The notes under the pieces are model-generated. The model was not told the DNA's origin. It saw nothing but the letters and a program-made list of their open reading frames with translations, and made no database searches. From positions 744,001 to 808,000 of the forward strand of contig NZ_CP017661.1 in assembly GCF_016805985.1 (NCBI RefSeq): a stretch of DNA of 64,000 nucleotides. Direction: 5' to 3'. Within the stretch, counting starts at the first letter, position 1. Every line of letters starts with the position of its first letter. Both the position numbers and the translations under genes were made by a program. Origin of the DNA: Microbacterium sp. JZ31 (GTDB taxonomy: Bacteria > Actinomycetota > Actinomycetes > Actinomycetales > Microbacteriaceae). This document shows positions 1 to 9,043 of this stretch, in pieces.

Positions 1-148
1 CGCCGATGCGGGCCAGGGCCTGGTTCGTCGCGGGATCGAGGTTCCACGGTGCCAGGACGAGCACGAGCGCGACGAGGACGGCGAGGCCGATGCGCACCCA
101 GCGGGTGTTCCAGAGCGCTGGGCGCTTCACAGACGTGTCCCTCCCCAT
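1..148 (-). CDS. livM: Branched-chain-type ABC transporter permease, LivM-like (5' end only)
   Basis: Only the first 49 codons lie in the window; the gene runs off the left edge. The start ATG shares one base with the livH stop (TGATG), so the two are translationally coupled. The visible N-terminus is a short charged stretch (GRDTSVKRP) followed by a hydrophobic helix (GLAVLVALVLVLAP), as expected for the second membrane subunit of a HAAT-family importer. The identity rests mainly on its position after livF and livH; the sequence alone would only say membrane protein. Confidence 0.75.
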   Translation of the reverse strand, partial: MGRDTSVKRPALWNTRWVRIGLAVLVALVLVLAPWNLDPATNQALARIG

Positions 149-1029
149 CAGACGCGCACCACGGTCTTGCGCCCGAACAGGCCCTGCGGTCGCACGAGCA
201 GCACGATGAACAGCAGGATGAACGGCACGGCGATCTTCAGGTCGTGTCCGATGAACGGCACGTACACCGCGGCGAGGTTCTCCAGCACGCCGATCAGCCA
301 CGCCGCGACGACGACGCCGATCGGGCTGGTCGCGCCGCCGAGGATCACGGCGGCCAGCGCGTACACGAGCGCGCCGTCGAGCATGCCGGGCGTGAGCGAC
401 AGGCGGGGGGCGACGAGAGCGCCGGCGACCGCGCCGAGGGCGGCGGCGAGGCCCCAGCCGACCATCAGCAGGCGCCCGACCGGCAGGCCGGAGAAGGACG
501 ACGAGCGCGGATTGTCGGCGACCGCCCGCAGCGCGAGCCCGACCTTGGTCTTCTGGAACAGCACCTGCAGCAGCACCATGATGGCGGCGATCACGACGAA
601 CGTGCCGAGCGATCGCCAGCTGATGGCGGCGCCCAGCAGCGTGAACGAGTCGCCGGGGAAGAGCGAGGGGAACTGCAGGTTGTTGTAGGACCAGATCCAG
701 CCGCAGATTCCGGTGATCAGCGTGAGCAGACCCACCGTCACGACGACGGCGGTGTCGGGGTCGCCGCCCTCGAAGCGCCGCATCAGCAGGCGCTCGATCG
801 CCGCGCCCAGCGCGAACGAGATCGCCACCGCGATCAGGATGGCGAGGATCAACGGCATGCCCATTCCGAGGAAGGCATACGCCAGGTAGGCGGAGAGCAC
901 GGCCATGCCGCCCTGCGCGAAGTTGATCATGCCCGTCGACTGGTTGACGATCACGATCGCGAGCGCGAGGGCCGCGTAGATCGAGCCCATGGCGAGGCCG
1001 TCGACGACAAGCTGGATGAAGGTGCCCAC
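148..1029 (-). CDS. livH: Branched-chain-type ABC transporter permease LivH
   Basis: This 293-residue inner-membrane permease has the LivH layout: an early NQSTGMINFAQGGM segment after the first helix and about eight hydrophobic helices. The start is GTG at 1029, preceded by a GGGAGG ribosome site inside the end of livF, one base after the livF stop. It would form the membrane channel with LivM and use LivF/LivG as ATPases. HAAT-family importers carry branched-chain amino acids but in many soil bacteria also aromatic acids. Sitting next to an aromatic catabolic cluster, an aromatic acid is the likelier cargo here (inference). No periplasmic binding protein is visible; it may lie beyond the left edge. 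Confidence 0.9.
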   Translation of the reverse strand: MGTFIQLVVDGLAMGSIYAALALAIVIVNQSTGMINFAQGGMAVLSAYLAYAFLGMGMPLILAILIAVAISFALGAAIERLLMRRFEGGDPDTAVVVTVGLLTLITGICGWIWSYNNLQFPSLFPGDSFTLLGAAISWRSLGTFVVIAAIMVLLQVLFQKTKVGLALRAVADNPRSSSFSGLPVGRLLMVGWGLAAALGAVAGALVAPRLSLTPGMLDGALVYALAAVILGGATSPIGVVVAAWLIGVLENLAAVYVPFIGHDLKIAVPFILLFIVLLVRPQGLFGRKTVVRV

Positions 1030-1030
1030 G

Positions 1031-1741
1031 TCAGCCTCCCAGGTACGCGCGTCGGATCTCGTCCCTGCCCCTCAGCTCGGCCGACGTGCCCGTGAGCACG
1101 CTGCGGCCGGTCTCGAGCACCGTGGCGGTGTCGACGATGCTGAAGGCGAGGTTGGCGTTCTGCTCGACGACGAGCATCGCGATGCCCGATTCGAGCCGGA
1201 GGCGGCGGATCGCCTCGTAGACGTTCTTCGCGGTACTGGGGGCGAGGCCCAGCGACGGCTCGTCGAGGATGAGCAGTCGCGGCTTGGCCATGAACGCCCG
1301 CCCCACGGCGAGCATCTGCTGCTCGCCGCCCGAGAGCGCGGACGCGTTCGAGGAGATCCGCTCCCGGAGGTTCGGGAAGAGCTCGAGCAGGTAGTCGACG
1401 TCGGTCGCGAGCCCTCGGCGGTCCTTGCGCAGATATGCGCCGACCATCAGGTTCTCGCGCACCGTCAGGTTCGGCAGGGTCCCGCGGCCCTCCGGCACAT
1501 GGGCGATGCCGCGCGCCGCGACCTGATCGGGCCGCAGACCCCGGATGTCCTCGCCGTCGAAGACGATCCGGCCGGTCGTGCGCACCACGCCGCTGATCGC
1601 GCGCAGCGTCGTCGTCTTCCCGGCGCCGTTCGCGCCGAGGATGCCCACCGCGCCGCCCTCGGGAACGCTCAGCGAGACGCCCTCCAGCACCTGCACGGGT
1701 CCGTAGGACGCGGTGACGTCGACGAGCTCAAGCAGCGTCAT
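1031..1741 (-). CDS. livF: ABC transporter ATPase LivF
   Basis: The 236-residue protein carries a Walker A box (GILGANGAGKTT), the ABC signature LSGGEQQ, and Walker B with the catalytic Glu (LLILDEPSLGLAP), typical of the shorter LivF ATPase. Its ATG lies 14 bases inside the 3' end of livG, so the operon order in transcription is livG-livF-livH-livM. It hydrolyses ATP to drive import through LivHM. Substrate is not readable from the sequence. Confidence 0.92.
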   Translation of the reverse strand: MTLLELVDVTASYGPVQVLEGVSLSVPEGGAVGILGANGAGKTTTLRAISGVVRTTGRIVFDGEDIRGLRPDQVAARGIAHVPEGRGTLPNLTVRENLMVGAYLRKDRRGLATDVDYLLELFPNLRERISSNASALSGGEQQMLAVGRAFMAKPRLLILDEPSLGLAPSTAKNVYEAIRRLRLESGIAMLVVEQNANLAFSIVDTATVLETGRSVLTGTSAELRGRDEIRRAYLGG

Positions 1742-2510
1742 CCGCGGCCTCTTTCCCGATGTAGGCCTCGATCACGCGCGGATCGGACTGCGCCTGCGCG
1801 GCGGTGCCCTCCATCAGCTTGCGGCCGTGGTCGAGCACGACGACGCGGTCGGTGAGGGCCGAGATGAGGCCCATATGGTGCTCGACGATCACGACCGTCA
1901 CATCGGCGTGAACGCGCAGGTCGCGCACGGTCGCGATGAAGCGCTCGACCTCGCCGTGCGACAGGCCGGCGGCGGGCTCGTCGAGCAGCAGGAGCCGCGG
2001 CCGCATCAGCAGCGCGCGGCAGAGCTCGACGCCCTTGTGCAGCCCGTGGGACAGCTCGTCGGCCGCGAGGTGCGCGGCCCACCCCAGGTCGTGCGACTCG
2101 AGGAGCGCGAGGGCCTCGGCGCGCAGCTCGCGTTCGCGGCGGCCCGTCGGGGGCACGCGGAGCGACCACGCGAGGGGGCCGCCGGGCAGCCGGGTGTGCG
2201 CGCCCAGCACCACGTTCTCGAGCACGGTGGCGTGCAGCTGCAGCGCGGGATGCTGGAACGTCCTGGCCAGTCCGTGCCCGGCGAGCCGCGAGGGACGGGA
2301 GCCGCTGACCTCGGCGTCGTCGATCCTGATCGAGCCGGAGGTCGGGCGGTAGTGACCGCTGATGCAGTTGAACAGCGAGGTCTTGCCGGCGCCGTTGGGA
2401 CCGACGAGACCGAGGATCTCGCCGGGCTCCACCGTGAAGCCGACATCGTGCAGGACGGTGACCCCGCCGAAGCGGAGGCCCAGGTCCTGCAGGGTGAGTC
2501 GTGCGGCCAT
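1728..2510 (-). CDS. livG: ABC transporter ATPase LivG
   Basis: First gene of the liv operon in this window. The start chosen is ATG at 2510 (MAARLTLQDLG), giving 260 residues; an in-frame ATG at 2609 would add a 33-residue Arg-rich tail with no family counterpart. Walker A is GPNGAGKTS, the signature region reads ELSHGLHKG and Walker B LLLLDEPAAGL; the variant signature (SHG instead of SGG) is common in LivG. A GntR-like operator candidate lies about 120 bases upstream, in the region shared with the divergent dehydrogenase gene. Confidence 0.9.
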   Translation of the reverse strand: MAARLTLQDLGLRFGGVTVLHDVGFTVEPGEILGLVGPNGAGKTSLFNCISGHYRPTSGSIRIDDAEVSGSRPSRLAGHGLARTFQHPALQLHATVLENVVLGAHTRLPGGPLAWSLRVPPTGRRERELRAEALALLESHDLGWAAHLAADELSHGLHKGVELCRALLMRPRLLLLDEPAAGLSHGEVERFIATVRDLRVHADVTVVIVEHHMGLISALTDRVVVLDHGRKLMEGTAAQAQSDPRVIEAYIGKEAADDAA

Positions 2511-2628
2511 CGCCTCGGTCTTCCGTGCGTCTTTGCGGGAGGTGTCAGCGGCGCTCCCGCGGATCGATGTCCTCCGCGTCGGGTCGGAGCGCCGCTGCTC
2601 GTACCGCACAGGCTAGGGAGGCGGGGGA

Positions 2629-2646
2629 CGAAGTGTCAACAATCGT
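2629..2646. promoter_or_regulatory. Candidate operator, divergent livG / dehydrogenase promoter
   Basis: TGTCAACAATC at 2634-2644 matches 10 of 11 bases of the right half of the perfect palindrome at 4991-5008; over all 18 positions 13 agree. It lies between two divergent genes. The same regulator probably acts at both places (inference). Confidence 0.4.
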
Positions 2647-2682
2647 GGCGCAAATCCGCGTCACACCGTTATCGTGACCGCC

Positions 2683-3450
2683 ATGATCCGGATCGCGGTG
2701 ATGGGACTCGGCGAGGCAGGCAGCCTCTACGCGCGCGGCCTCGCGGCCGTCGGTGCGGAGGTCACGGGGTTCGACCCGCACGTCGATGTCACGGCGAGCG
2801 GGATCGCGCAGCGGCCGCGCCTGGAGGACTGCCTCGACGGCGCCGAGCTCGTCCTGAGCCTCGTGGGGGCCCGCGCCTCGATCGAGGCCGCGCGGGACGC
2901 CGTCGCAAGAATGCGGCCCGGCACGCTGCTCGCCGACCTCAACACGTCGGCCCCGGAGACGAAGCTCGAGGTCGCCCGGATCGCGCGCGAGAGCGGCGTG
3001 AGGATCGCGGACGTCGCGGTCCTCGCGCCGGTGCCGCGCGCCGGTCACCGCACGCCGCTGCTCGCGAGCGGCGATGCGGCGCGGGATTTCGCCGACCGGA
3101 TGCGCCCCCTCGGCGTGCCCGTCGAGATCGTGTCCGGCGGGATCGGCGATGCGGCGAGGCGCAAGCTGCTGCGCGCCGTCTACATGAAGGGCGTGGCCGC
3201 GGTGGTGATCGAAGCGCTGGAGGCGGCGCGTCCGCACGGCGCCGAGGAGTGGCTCCGCGCGCAGATCGCGGATGAGCTCGGGCCCGATGGCCGGCAGATC
3301 CTGGAGCGGATGCTGGCGGGCACCTACCGGCATGCGGAGCGACGGGAGCACGAGATGCGCGACGCCGTCGCGCTGCTCGAGCTCTCGGGCAGTCCCGCCG
3401 ACATGACCCGCGCCACGCGTGCGTCGCTGCAGCGCATCCTCGAGGGGTGA
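2683..3450 (+). CDS. NAD(P)-dependent dehydrogenase, 6-phosphogluconate-dehydrogenase-like with DUF1932 C-terminus
   Basis: 255 residues with a Rossmann dinucleotide site at the extreme N-terminus (MGLGEAG, pattern GxGxxG). The middle resembles beta-hydroxyacid dehydrogenases (LADLNTSAPETK followed by DVAVLAPVPRAGHRTPLL), and the all-helical C-terminal domain has the substrate-binding Lys region (RRKLLRAVYMKG). Start: ATG at 2683 places the Rossmann strand directly at the N-terminus; GTG at 2674 would add three residues. It is divergent from livG and faces the O-demethylase gene. A role in the aromatic pathway (reducing or oxidising an oxo- or hydroxyacid) is plausible, but the substrate is unknown. 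Confidence 0.75.
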   Translation: MIRIAVMGLGEAGSLYARGLAAVGAEVTGFDPHVDVTASGIAQRPRLEDCLDGAELVLSLVGARASIEAARDAVARMRPGTLLADLNTSAPETKLEVARIARESGVRIADVAVLAPVPRAGHRTPLLASGDAARDFADRMRPLGVPVEIVSGGIGDAARRKLLRAVYMKGVAAVVIEALEAARPHGAEEWLRAQIADELGPDGRQILERMLAGTYRHAERREHEMRDAVALLELSGSPADMTRATRASLQRILEG

Positions 3451-3461
3451 GGGGAGCCCTC

Positions 3462-3497
3462 TCGCGCGGCCCCGAGCGCCTGCTCGAGGCCGCGCGA
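3462..3497. terminator. Bidirectional hairpin between convergent genes
   Basis: A 10-bp outer stem (TCGCGCGGCC with GGCCGCGCGA) encloses a second stem CGAGC/GCTCG with a GCCT loop. It lies 12 bases after the dehydrogenase stop and 8 bases before the end of the convergent demethylase gene. Confidence 0.65.
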
Positions 3498-3505
3498 GGC
3501 CGGGC

Positions 3506-5032
<1,527 letters not shown>

Positions 5033-5073
5033 TCACTGGGTGCTGCATCACCCCGAGAGCGAACGGATCCGCC

Positions 5074-5829
5074 ATGCCCGAGACAACGCCGTCCCTGCTT
5101 GTCGTCAGCGCGCACGCGGGCGACTTCGTGTGGCGGGCGGGAGGCGCGATCGCCGCCGCGACGCTGCGCGGCGAGAGGGCGATGGTCGTGTGCCTGTCGT
5201 ACGGCGAGCGCGGCGAGTCGGCGAGCCAGTGGCTCGCGGGCAAGCCGCTCGAGGAGATCAAGGCGATCCGGCGTGCGGAGGCGGAGGCGGCGGCCGATGC
5301 GCTGGGCGCCGACATCGAGTTCCTGGACCTGGGCGACTACCCACTGGTCGAGAGCCCCGAGGCCGTCCAGCGGCTCGTCGACGTCATGCGTCGCGTGCAG
5401 CCCACCGTGGTGCTGACGCATCCCCTGTCCGACCCGTACAACGGTGACCATCCCGCCGCGGCGCGCATGGCGCTGCAGGCGCGCGTGCTCGCGCAGGCGA
5501 TCGGGGTCGCGAACGCCGACGGCTCGTACCCGTCGAAGGACGACATCATCGGCGCCCCGCCCGTGTTCTTCTTCGAGCCGCATCAGCCCGAGCAGTCCGA
5601 CTTCAAGCCCGACGTGCTGCTGGACATCACCGAGGCGTTCGGGCGCAAGAGGGCCGCGATGGAGTGCCTTCCCGCCCAGAAGCACATGTGGGAGTACTAC
5701 ACGGCGCTCGCCGTGCGGCGCGGCGTGCAGGTCAAGCGCAACGCGGGCCCCAACCTCGGGCTGCCGCACGACACCATGGGCGAGGCCTACATGCGGTACT
5801 ACCCGCAGGTGACGTCGGTGCTGGAATGA
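5074..5829 (+). CDS. galB: 4-oxalomesaconate hydratase, GalB-like (PIG-L/LmbE fold)
   Basis: 251 residues of the PIG-L (LmbE) metal-hydrolase fold. The usual AHPDD motif is replaced by SAHAGDFVWRAGG, a form I associate with the Pseudomonas GalB hydratase rather than deacetylases. Further GalB-like stretches are YGERGESA, DPYNGDHPAA (metal His) and FFFEPHQPEQ. GalB hydrates the enol form of 4-oxalomesaconate to 4-carboxy-4-hydroxy-2-oxoadipate (CHA). It is the first gene of a plus-strand unit followed by the CHA aldolase, the tautomerase and a ring-cleaving dioxygenase, which strongly supports this reaction over sugar or mycothiol deacetylation. Confidence 0.85.
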   Translation: MPETTPSLLVVSAHAGDFVWRAGGAIAAATLRGERAMVVCLSYGERGESASQWLAGKPLEEIKAIRRAEAEAAADALGADIEFLDLGDYPLVESPEAVQRLVDVMRRVQPTVVLTHPLSDPYNGDHPAAARMALQARVLAQAIGVANADGSYPSKDDIIGAPPVFFFEPHQPEQSDFKPDVLLDITEAFGRKRAAMECLPAQKHMWEYYTALAVRRGVQVKRNAGPNLGLPHDTMGEAYMRYYPQVTSVLE

Positions 5830-5854
5830 CCGCCGAGCGAGCGAGGAGAGCCGG

Positions 5855-6559
5855 ATGAGCGGGCTCGGCGTCGTCGTCACCGACATCGCGCGCGCCGACG
5901 CGGCGACCGTCGACGGCCTCGCCGTGCACGGCGTCGCGACGGTGCACGAGGCGATGGGCCGGGTGGGTCTCGCGGGTCCGTCGATCCGGCCGATCCAGCA
6001 GGGGGCGCGTGTCGCGGGGACCGCGGTCACGGTGCTCAGCTGGCCGGGGGACAACCTCATGATCCACGCCGCGATCGAGCAGTGCCGGGCGGGTGACGTC
6101 CTCGTCGTCGCCACCACCTCGCCCACGACGGACGGCGCGTTCGGCGACCTGTTCGCCACCGCCCTGAAGGCGCGCGGCGTGCGCGGGCTCGTGACCGCGA
6201 CGGGTGTGCGCGACACGCAGGACCTGCGCGACCTGGGCTTCCCGGCCTGGTCGAACGGCGTGCACGCACAGGGCACGGTGAAGGCGACCGCGGGATCCGT
6301 CAACGTCCCGGTCGTGGTGGACGGCATGCTCGTGCACCCCGGCGACGTCGTGATCGCCGACGACGACGGGGTCGTGTGCGTGCCGCGGCGCGCGGCCGAG
6401 GGGGCGCTCGCCGCGGCCGACGCGCGCGTGGCGAAGGAGGAGGCGGATCGCGCCGCGTACGGCAGCGGTGCCGAGCTCAGCCTCGACCGCAAGGGGCTGC
6501 GCGCGCTGCTGTCCGACCTCGGGGTGCGATACGTGAGCCAGGCCGAGCATGGCGGCTGA
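5855..6559 (+). CDS. galC: 4-carboxy-4-hydroxy-2-oxoadipate aldolase, LigK/GalC-like (RraA fold)
   Basis: The 234-residue protein has the RraA-like fold of class II HMG/CHA aldolases. The family's metal and substrate signature, Asp then 20 residues then Arg-Asp, is present exactly (Gly97-Asp98 ... Arg119-Asp120), which separates active aldolases from the RNase E inhibitor RraA. The reaction splits CHA into pyruvate and oxaloacetate and can also decarboxylate oxaloacetate. An AGGAGAG ribosome site precedes the ATG, and the last 11 bases overlap the next gene. This is the final step of the 4,5-cleavage route, so the cluster reaches central metabolism. Confidence 0.88.
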   Translation: MSGLGVVVTDIARADAATVDGLAVHGVATVHEAMGRVGLAGPSIRPIQQGARVAGTAVTVLSWPGDNLMIHAAIEQCRAGDVLVVATTSPTTDGAFGDLFATALKARGVRGLVTATGVRDTQDLRDLGFPAWSNGVHAQGTVKATAGSVNVPVVVDGMLVHPGDVVIADDDGVVCVPRRAAEGALAAADARVAKEEADRAAYGSGAELSLDRKGLRALLSDLGVRYVSQAEHGG

Positions 6560-7640
6560 CGGCGTCCGCTGCATGCTCATGCGGGGCGGCACGTCCAAGG
6601 GCGCCTACTTCCTGGCATCGGATCTGCCGTCCGACCCGGCCGCGCGCGACGACCTGCTGCTGCGCGTGATGGGCACGCCCGACCCGCGGCAGATCGACGG
6701 ACTGGGCGGGGCGCATCCGCTGACATCCAAGGTCGCGATCGTGTCGCCCTCGGCGGATCCGGACACGGACGTCGACTATCTCTTCCTGCAGCTCGGCGTC
6801 GACGAGGCGCTCGTCACCGACCGGCAGAACTGCGGCAACATCCTCGCCGGGGTCGGACCGTTCGCGGTCGAGCGCGGGCTCGTCGCACCCGCGCAGGATC
6901 GCACGAGCGTGCGGATCCGGATGGTGAACACCGGCAGCATCGCGACCGCGACCTTCGCCACCTCCGTCTCGGACGTGAACGGCGGCGTCGTCGACTACGA
7001 CGGCGCGCTCGCGATCGACGGCGTGCCCGGCACGGCGGGCGCGATCTCCCTGGACTTCGAGGGGACCGCGGGGTCGTCCACCGGTGCGCTGTTCCCGACG
7101 GGAGCCGTGGCCGACGACGTCGAGGGCATCCGCGTGACGTGCGTGGACAACGGCATGCCGACCGTCCTGATCCGGGCCGCCGACCTCGATCTGTCGGGCG
7201 ACGAGGATCCCGAGACGCTCGAGGCGGACACCGCGCTGAGGGAGCGCCTCGAGCGCGTCCGCTTCGCCGCGGCCGAGCGCATGGGGCTGGGGGATGTGAG
7301 CGAGGCCACGGTGCCGAAGCTGGTGCTGCTGAGCGCGCCGCGGCACGGCGGCGCGCTCGCGACGCGCAGCTTCCTGCCGCACCGGGTGCACACCTCGATC
7401 GGGGTGCTCGGCGCGCTCACCGTGGCGGCGGGCGCGCTCGCCGAGGGATCGGTGGGGCGCGAGCTCGCCGCGATCCCCGACGCGGGTCGGCCGTTCGTCA
7501 TCGAGCATCCGACGGGGCACTTCGACGTCGACGTCGCCGTGTCGCGATCCGGCGACGCCTGGACCGTCGAGCGCTCGGCCGCGCTGCGCACCGCCCGCAA
7601 GATCTTCGAGGGCACGGTGTTCCCGCGCCCTCGTCTGTGA
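6549..7640 (+). CDS. galD: 4-oxalomesaconate tautomerase, GalD-like (PrpF family)
   Basis: 363 residues, with the PrpF/DUF453 N-terminus (CMLMRGGTSKGAYF), TDRQNCGNILAGVGPFA in the first lobe, and LSAPRHGG in the second, consistent with a diaminopimelate-epimerase-like two-lobe fold with active-site Cys and Lys. In Pseudomonas, GalD interconverts the keto and enol forms of 4-oxalomesaconate so that GalB can hydrate it. PrpF homologues also isomerise methylaconitate, but the neighbours argue for the aromatic role. The start overlaps the aldolase gene by 11 bases, so the two are probably co-translated. Confidence 0.85.
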   Translation: MAADGVRCMLMRGGTSKGAYFLASDLPSDPAARDDLLLRVMGTPDPRQIDGLGGAHPLTSKVAIVSPSADPDTDVDYLFLQLGVDEALVTDRQNCGNILAGVGPFAVERGLVAPAQDRTSVRIRMVNTGSIATATFATSVSDVNGGVVDYDGALAIDGVPGTAGAISLDFEGTAGSSTGALFPTGAVADDVEGIRVTCVDNGMPTVLIRAADLDLSGDEDPETLEADTALRERLERVRFAAAERMGLGDVSEATVPKLVLLSAPRHGGALATRSFLPHRVHTSIGVLGALTVAAGALAEGSVGRELAAIPDAGRPFVIEHPTGHFDVDVAVSRSGDAWTVERSAALRTARKIFEGTVFPRPRL

Positions 7641-7665
7641 TTCCCGCCGTCAGAGAGGACAGCCC

Positions 7666-8613
7666 ATGACCGACTCCACCGCCTTCGACGTCGCCCATCT
7701 GGCGAACGTCGAGCTGTTCACGCCGGAGTTCGAGCGGAGCCTGTGGTTCTTCCGCGACCTGCTCGCGATGCGCGTCGTCGCCGAGCGGGGCGACTCGGTG
7801 TACCTGCGCACGTGGGACGACTACGAGCTCTACACGATCAAGCTCACGCCCCGGGAGCAGGCCGGCGTCGGGCGGACGTCGTTCCGCGCCGCGAGCCAGG
7901 AGGCGCTCGAGCGCCGCGTCGCCGCCATCGAGGACATGGACCTCGGCGACGGCTGGGTCGACGGCGAGGTGGGCACCGGCCCCACCTTCCTGTTCCACGA
8001 CCCCGACGGGCACGAGATGGGCCTCTATTACGAGACCGAGCGCTACGTCGCGACCGACGACCGCCCCGCGCTCAAGAACCAGGCCTCGGCGTTCCCCGGC
8101 CGCGGCGTGAACGCGCGGCGCATCGACCACATCAACTACCTCGCGAAGGACGTCGAGGCGAACGGCGAGTTCCTGGCGAAGGCGCTCGGCATGCGGGAGA
8201 GCGAGCGCATCCGCAACGACGACGGCCGGTTCGCCGCGTGGTGGTTCCACTTCTCGCTGAAGTCGTACGACGTCGTCTACTCCGACGACTGGACGAAGCA
8301 CGGCAACCGCCTGCACCACATCGCGTTCGCGCCCGACACGCGCGAGGACATCCTGAAGGCCGCCGACATCTTCCTCGAGAACGGCATCCACATCGAGTCG
8401 GGCCCCCACAAGCACGCCATCAACCAGACGTTCTTCCTGTACGTCTGGGAGCCCGGCGGCAACCGCATCGAGTTCGCCAACGCCGGCGCCCGCCTGCTGC
8501 TGGACCCGGATCAGCCCGTCGTCGAGTGGTCGCAGGAGGAGCGCAAGAAGGGCCAGGCGTGGGGCATGAAGACCATCGAGACCTTCCACACGCACGGCAC
8601 GCCGCTCGTCTAG
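7666..8613 (+). CDS. Type I (VOC-fold) extradiol ring-cleaving dioxygenase, catechol 2,3-dioxygenase-like
   Basis: 315 residues, two VOC modules. The iron ligands of this class are His155 (RRIDHINYL), a His of LHHIAF (217/218) and Glu269 (GNRIEFANAG); His250 and Tyr259 also fall where XylE has its conserved active-site His and Tyr. The position of the second-sphere His of XylE (in KAHD) seems to be Tyr201 (KSYD). It would insert O2 next to two aromatic hydroxyls. Placed after galB, galC and galD homologues, the likely product is 4-oxalomesaconate, hence gallate or 3-O-methylgallate as substrate; known gallate dioxygenases (DesB, GalA) are type II enzymes of another fold. Protocatechuate is an alternative, but no CHMS dehydrogenase (LigC) or PDC hydrolase (LigI) homologue is visible. 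Last gene of the unit. Confidence 0.85.
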   Translation: MTDSTAFDVAHLANVELFTPEFERSLWFFRDLLAMRVVAERGDSVYLRTWDDYELYTIKLTPREQAGVGRTSFRAASQEALERRVAAIEDMDLGDGWVDGEVGTGPTFLFHDPDGHEMGLYYETERYVATDDRPALKNQASAFPGRGVNARRIDHINYLAKDVEANGEFLAKALGMRESERIRNDDGRFAAWWFHFSLKSYDVVYSDDWTKHGNRLHHIAFAPDTREDILKAADIFLENGIHIESGPHKHAINQTFFLYVWEPGGNRIEFANAGARLLLDPDQPVVEWSQEERKKGQAWGMKTIETFHTHGTPLV

Positions 8614-8643
8614 GAGGCGTGCCGGGCTCGGTCCCTGCCGGCG

Positions 8644-8997
8644 CTACCAGATGACCGCGAGGCCCGCGTTCAGGAGGATGAGCGCGCCGATCAGCCAGAA
8701 CGTCCAGGCCGGCATCGGCGTGCCCTTCTTGGCGCGCGAGCGGCTGGCGCCCGTGAGGCCGCCGATGATCACCAGCACGACGAGCTTGATGCCGATCTTG
8801 GTGTAATTCAGCTCGCCGTCGCCGAGACCCCACGGCGCGGACAGCGCCAGACCCGCGAGCAGCGAGATGCCGAGGCCGTAGTCCATGGTCCGGCTCGCCA
8901 CGTCCCGCTTCGCGAAGGCCTCGACGGCCCACGAGCCGAACAGGATGGCGAAGCCGACGAGGTGGATGAGGACGACGACGTCGCGCAGGGTTTCCAT
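8644..8997 (-). CDS. Small membrane protein of unknown function
   Basis: 117 residues from ATG at 8997 (METLRDVVVL). The sequence shows four hydrophobic helices: VVVLIHLVGFAILFGSWA, a second around GLGISLLAGLALSA, a third LVVLVIIGGL, and a C-terminal LIGALILLNAGLAVIW, with a basic loop (SRSRAKKG) between helices three and four. I do not recognise a catalytic motif. It is divergent from the flavin oxidoreductase gene, 46 bases apart. It is too small to be a carrier on its own. Confidence 0.65.
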   Translation of the reverse strand: METLRDVVVLIHLVGFAILFGSWAVEAFAKRDVASRTMDYGLGISLLAGLALSAPWGLGDGELNYTKIGIKLVVLVIIGGLTGASRSRAKKGTPMPAWTFWLIGALILLNAGLAVIW

Positions 8998-9043
8998 GGC
9001 TTCACGGTACCTGGGCGGTGAGCGGGGGCAGTACGTTCGGCAC

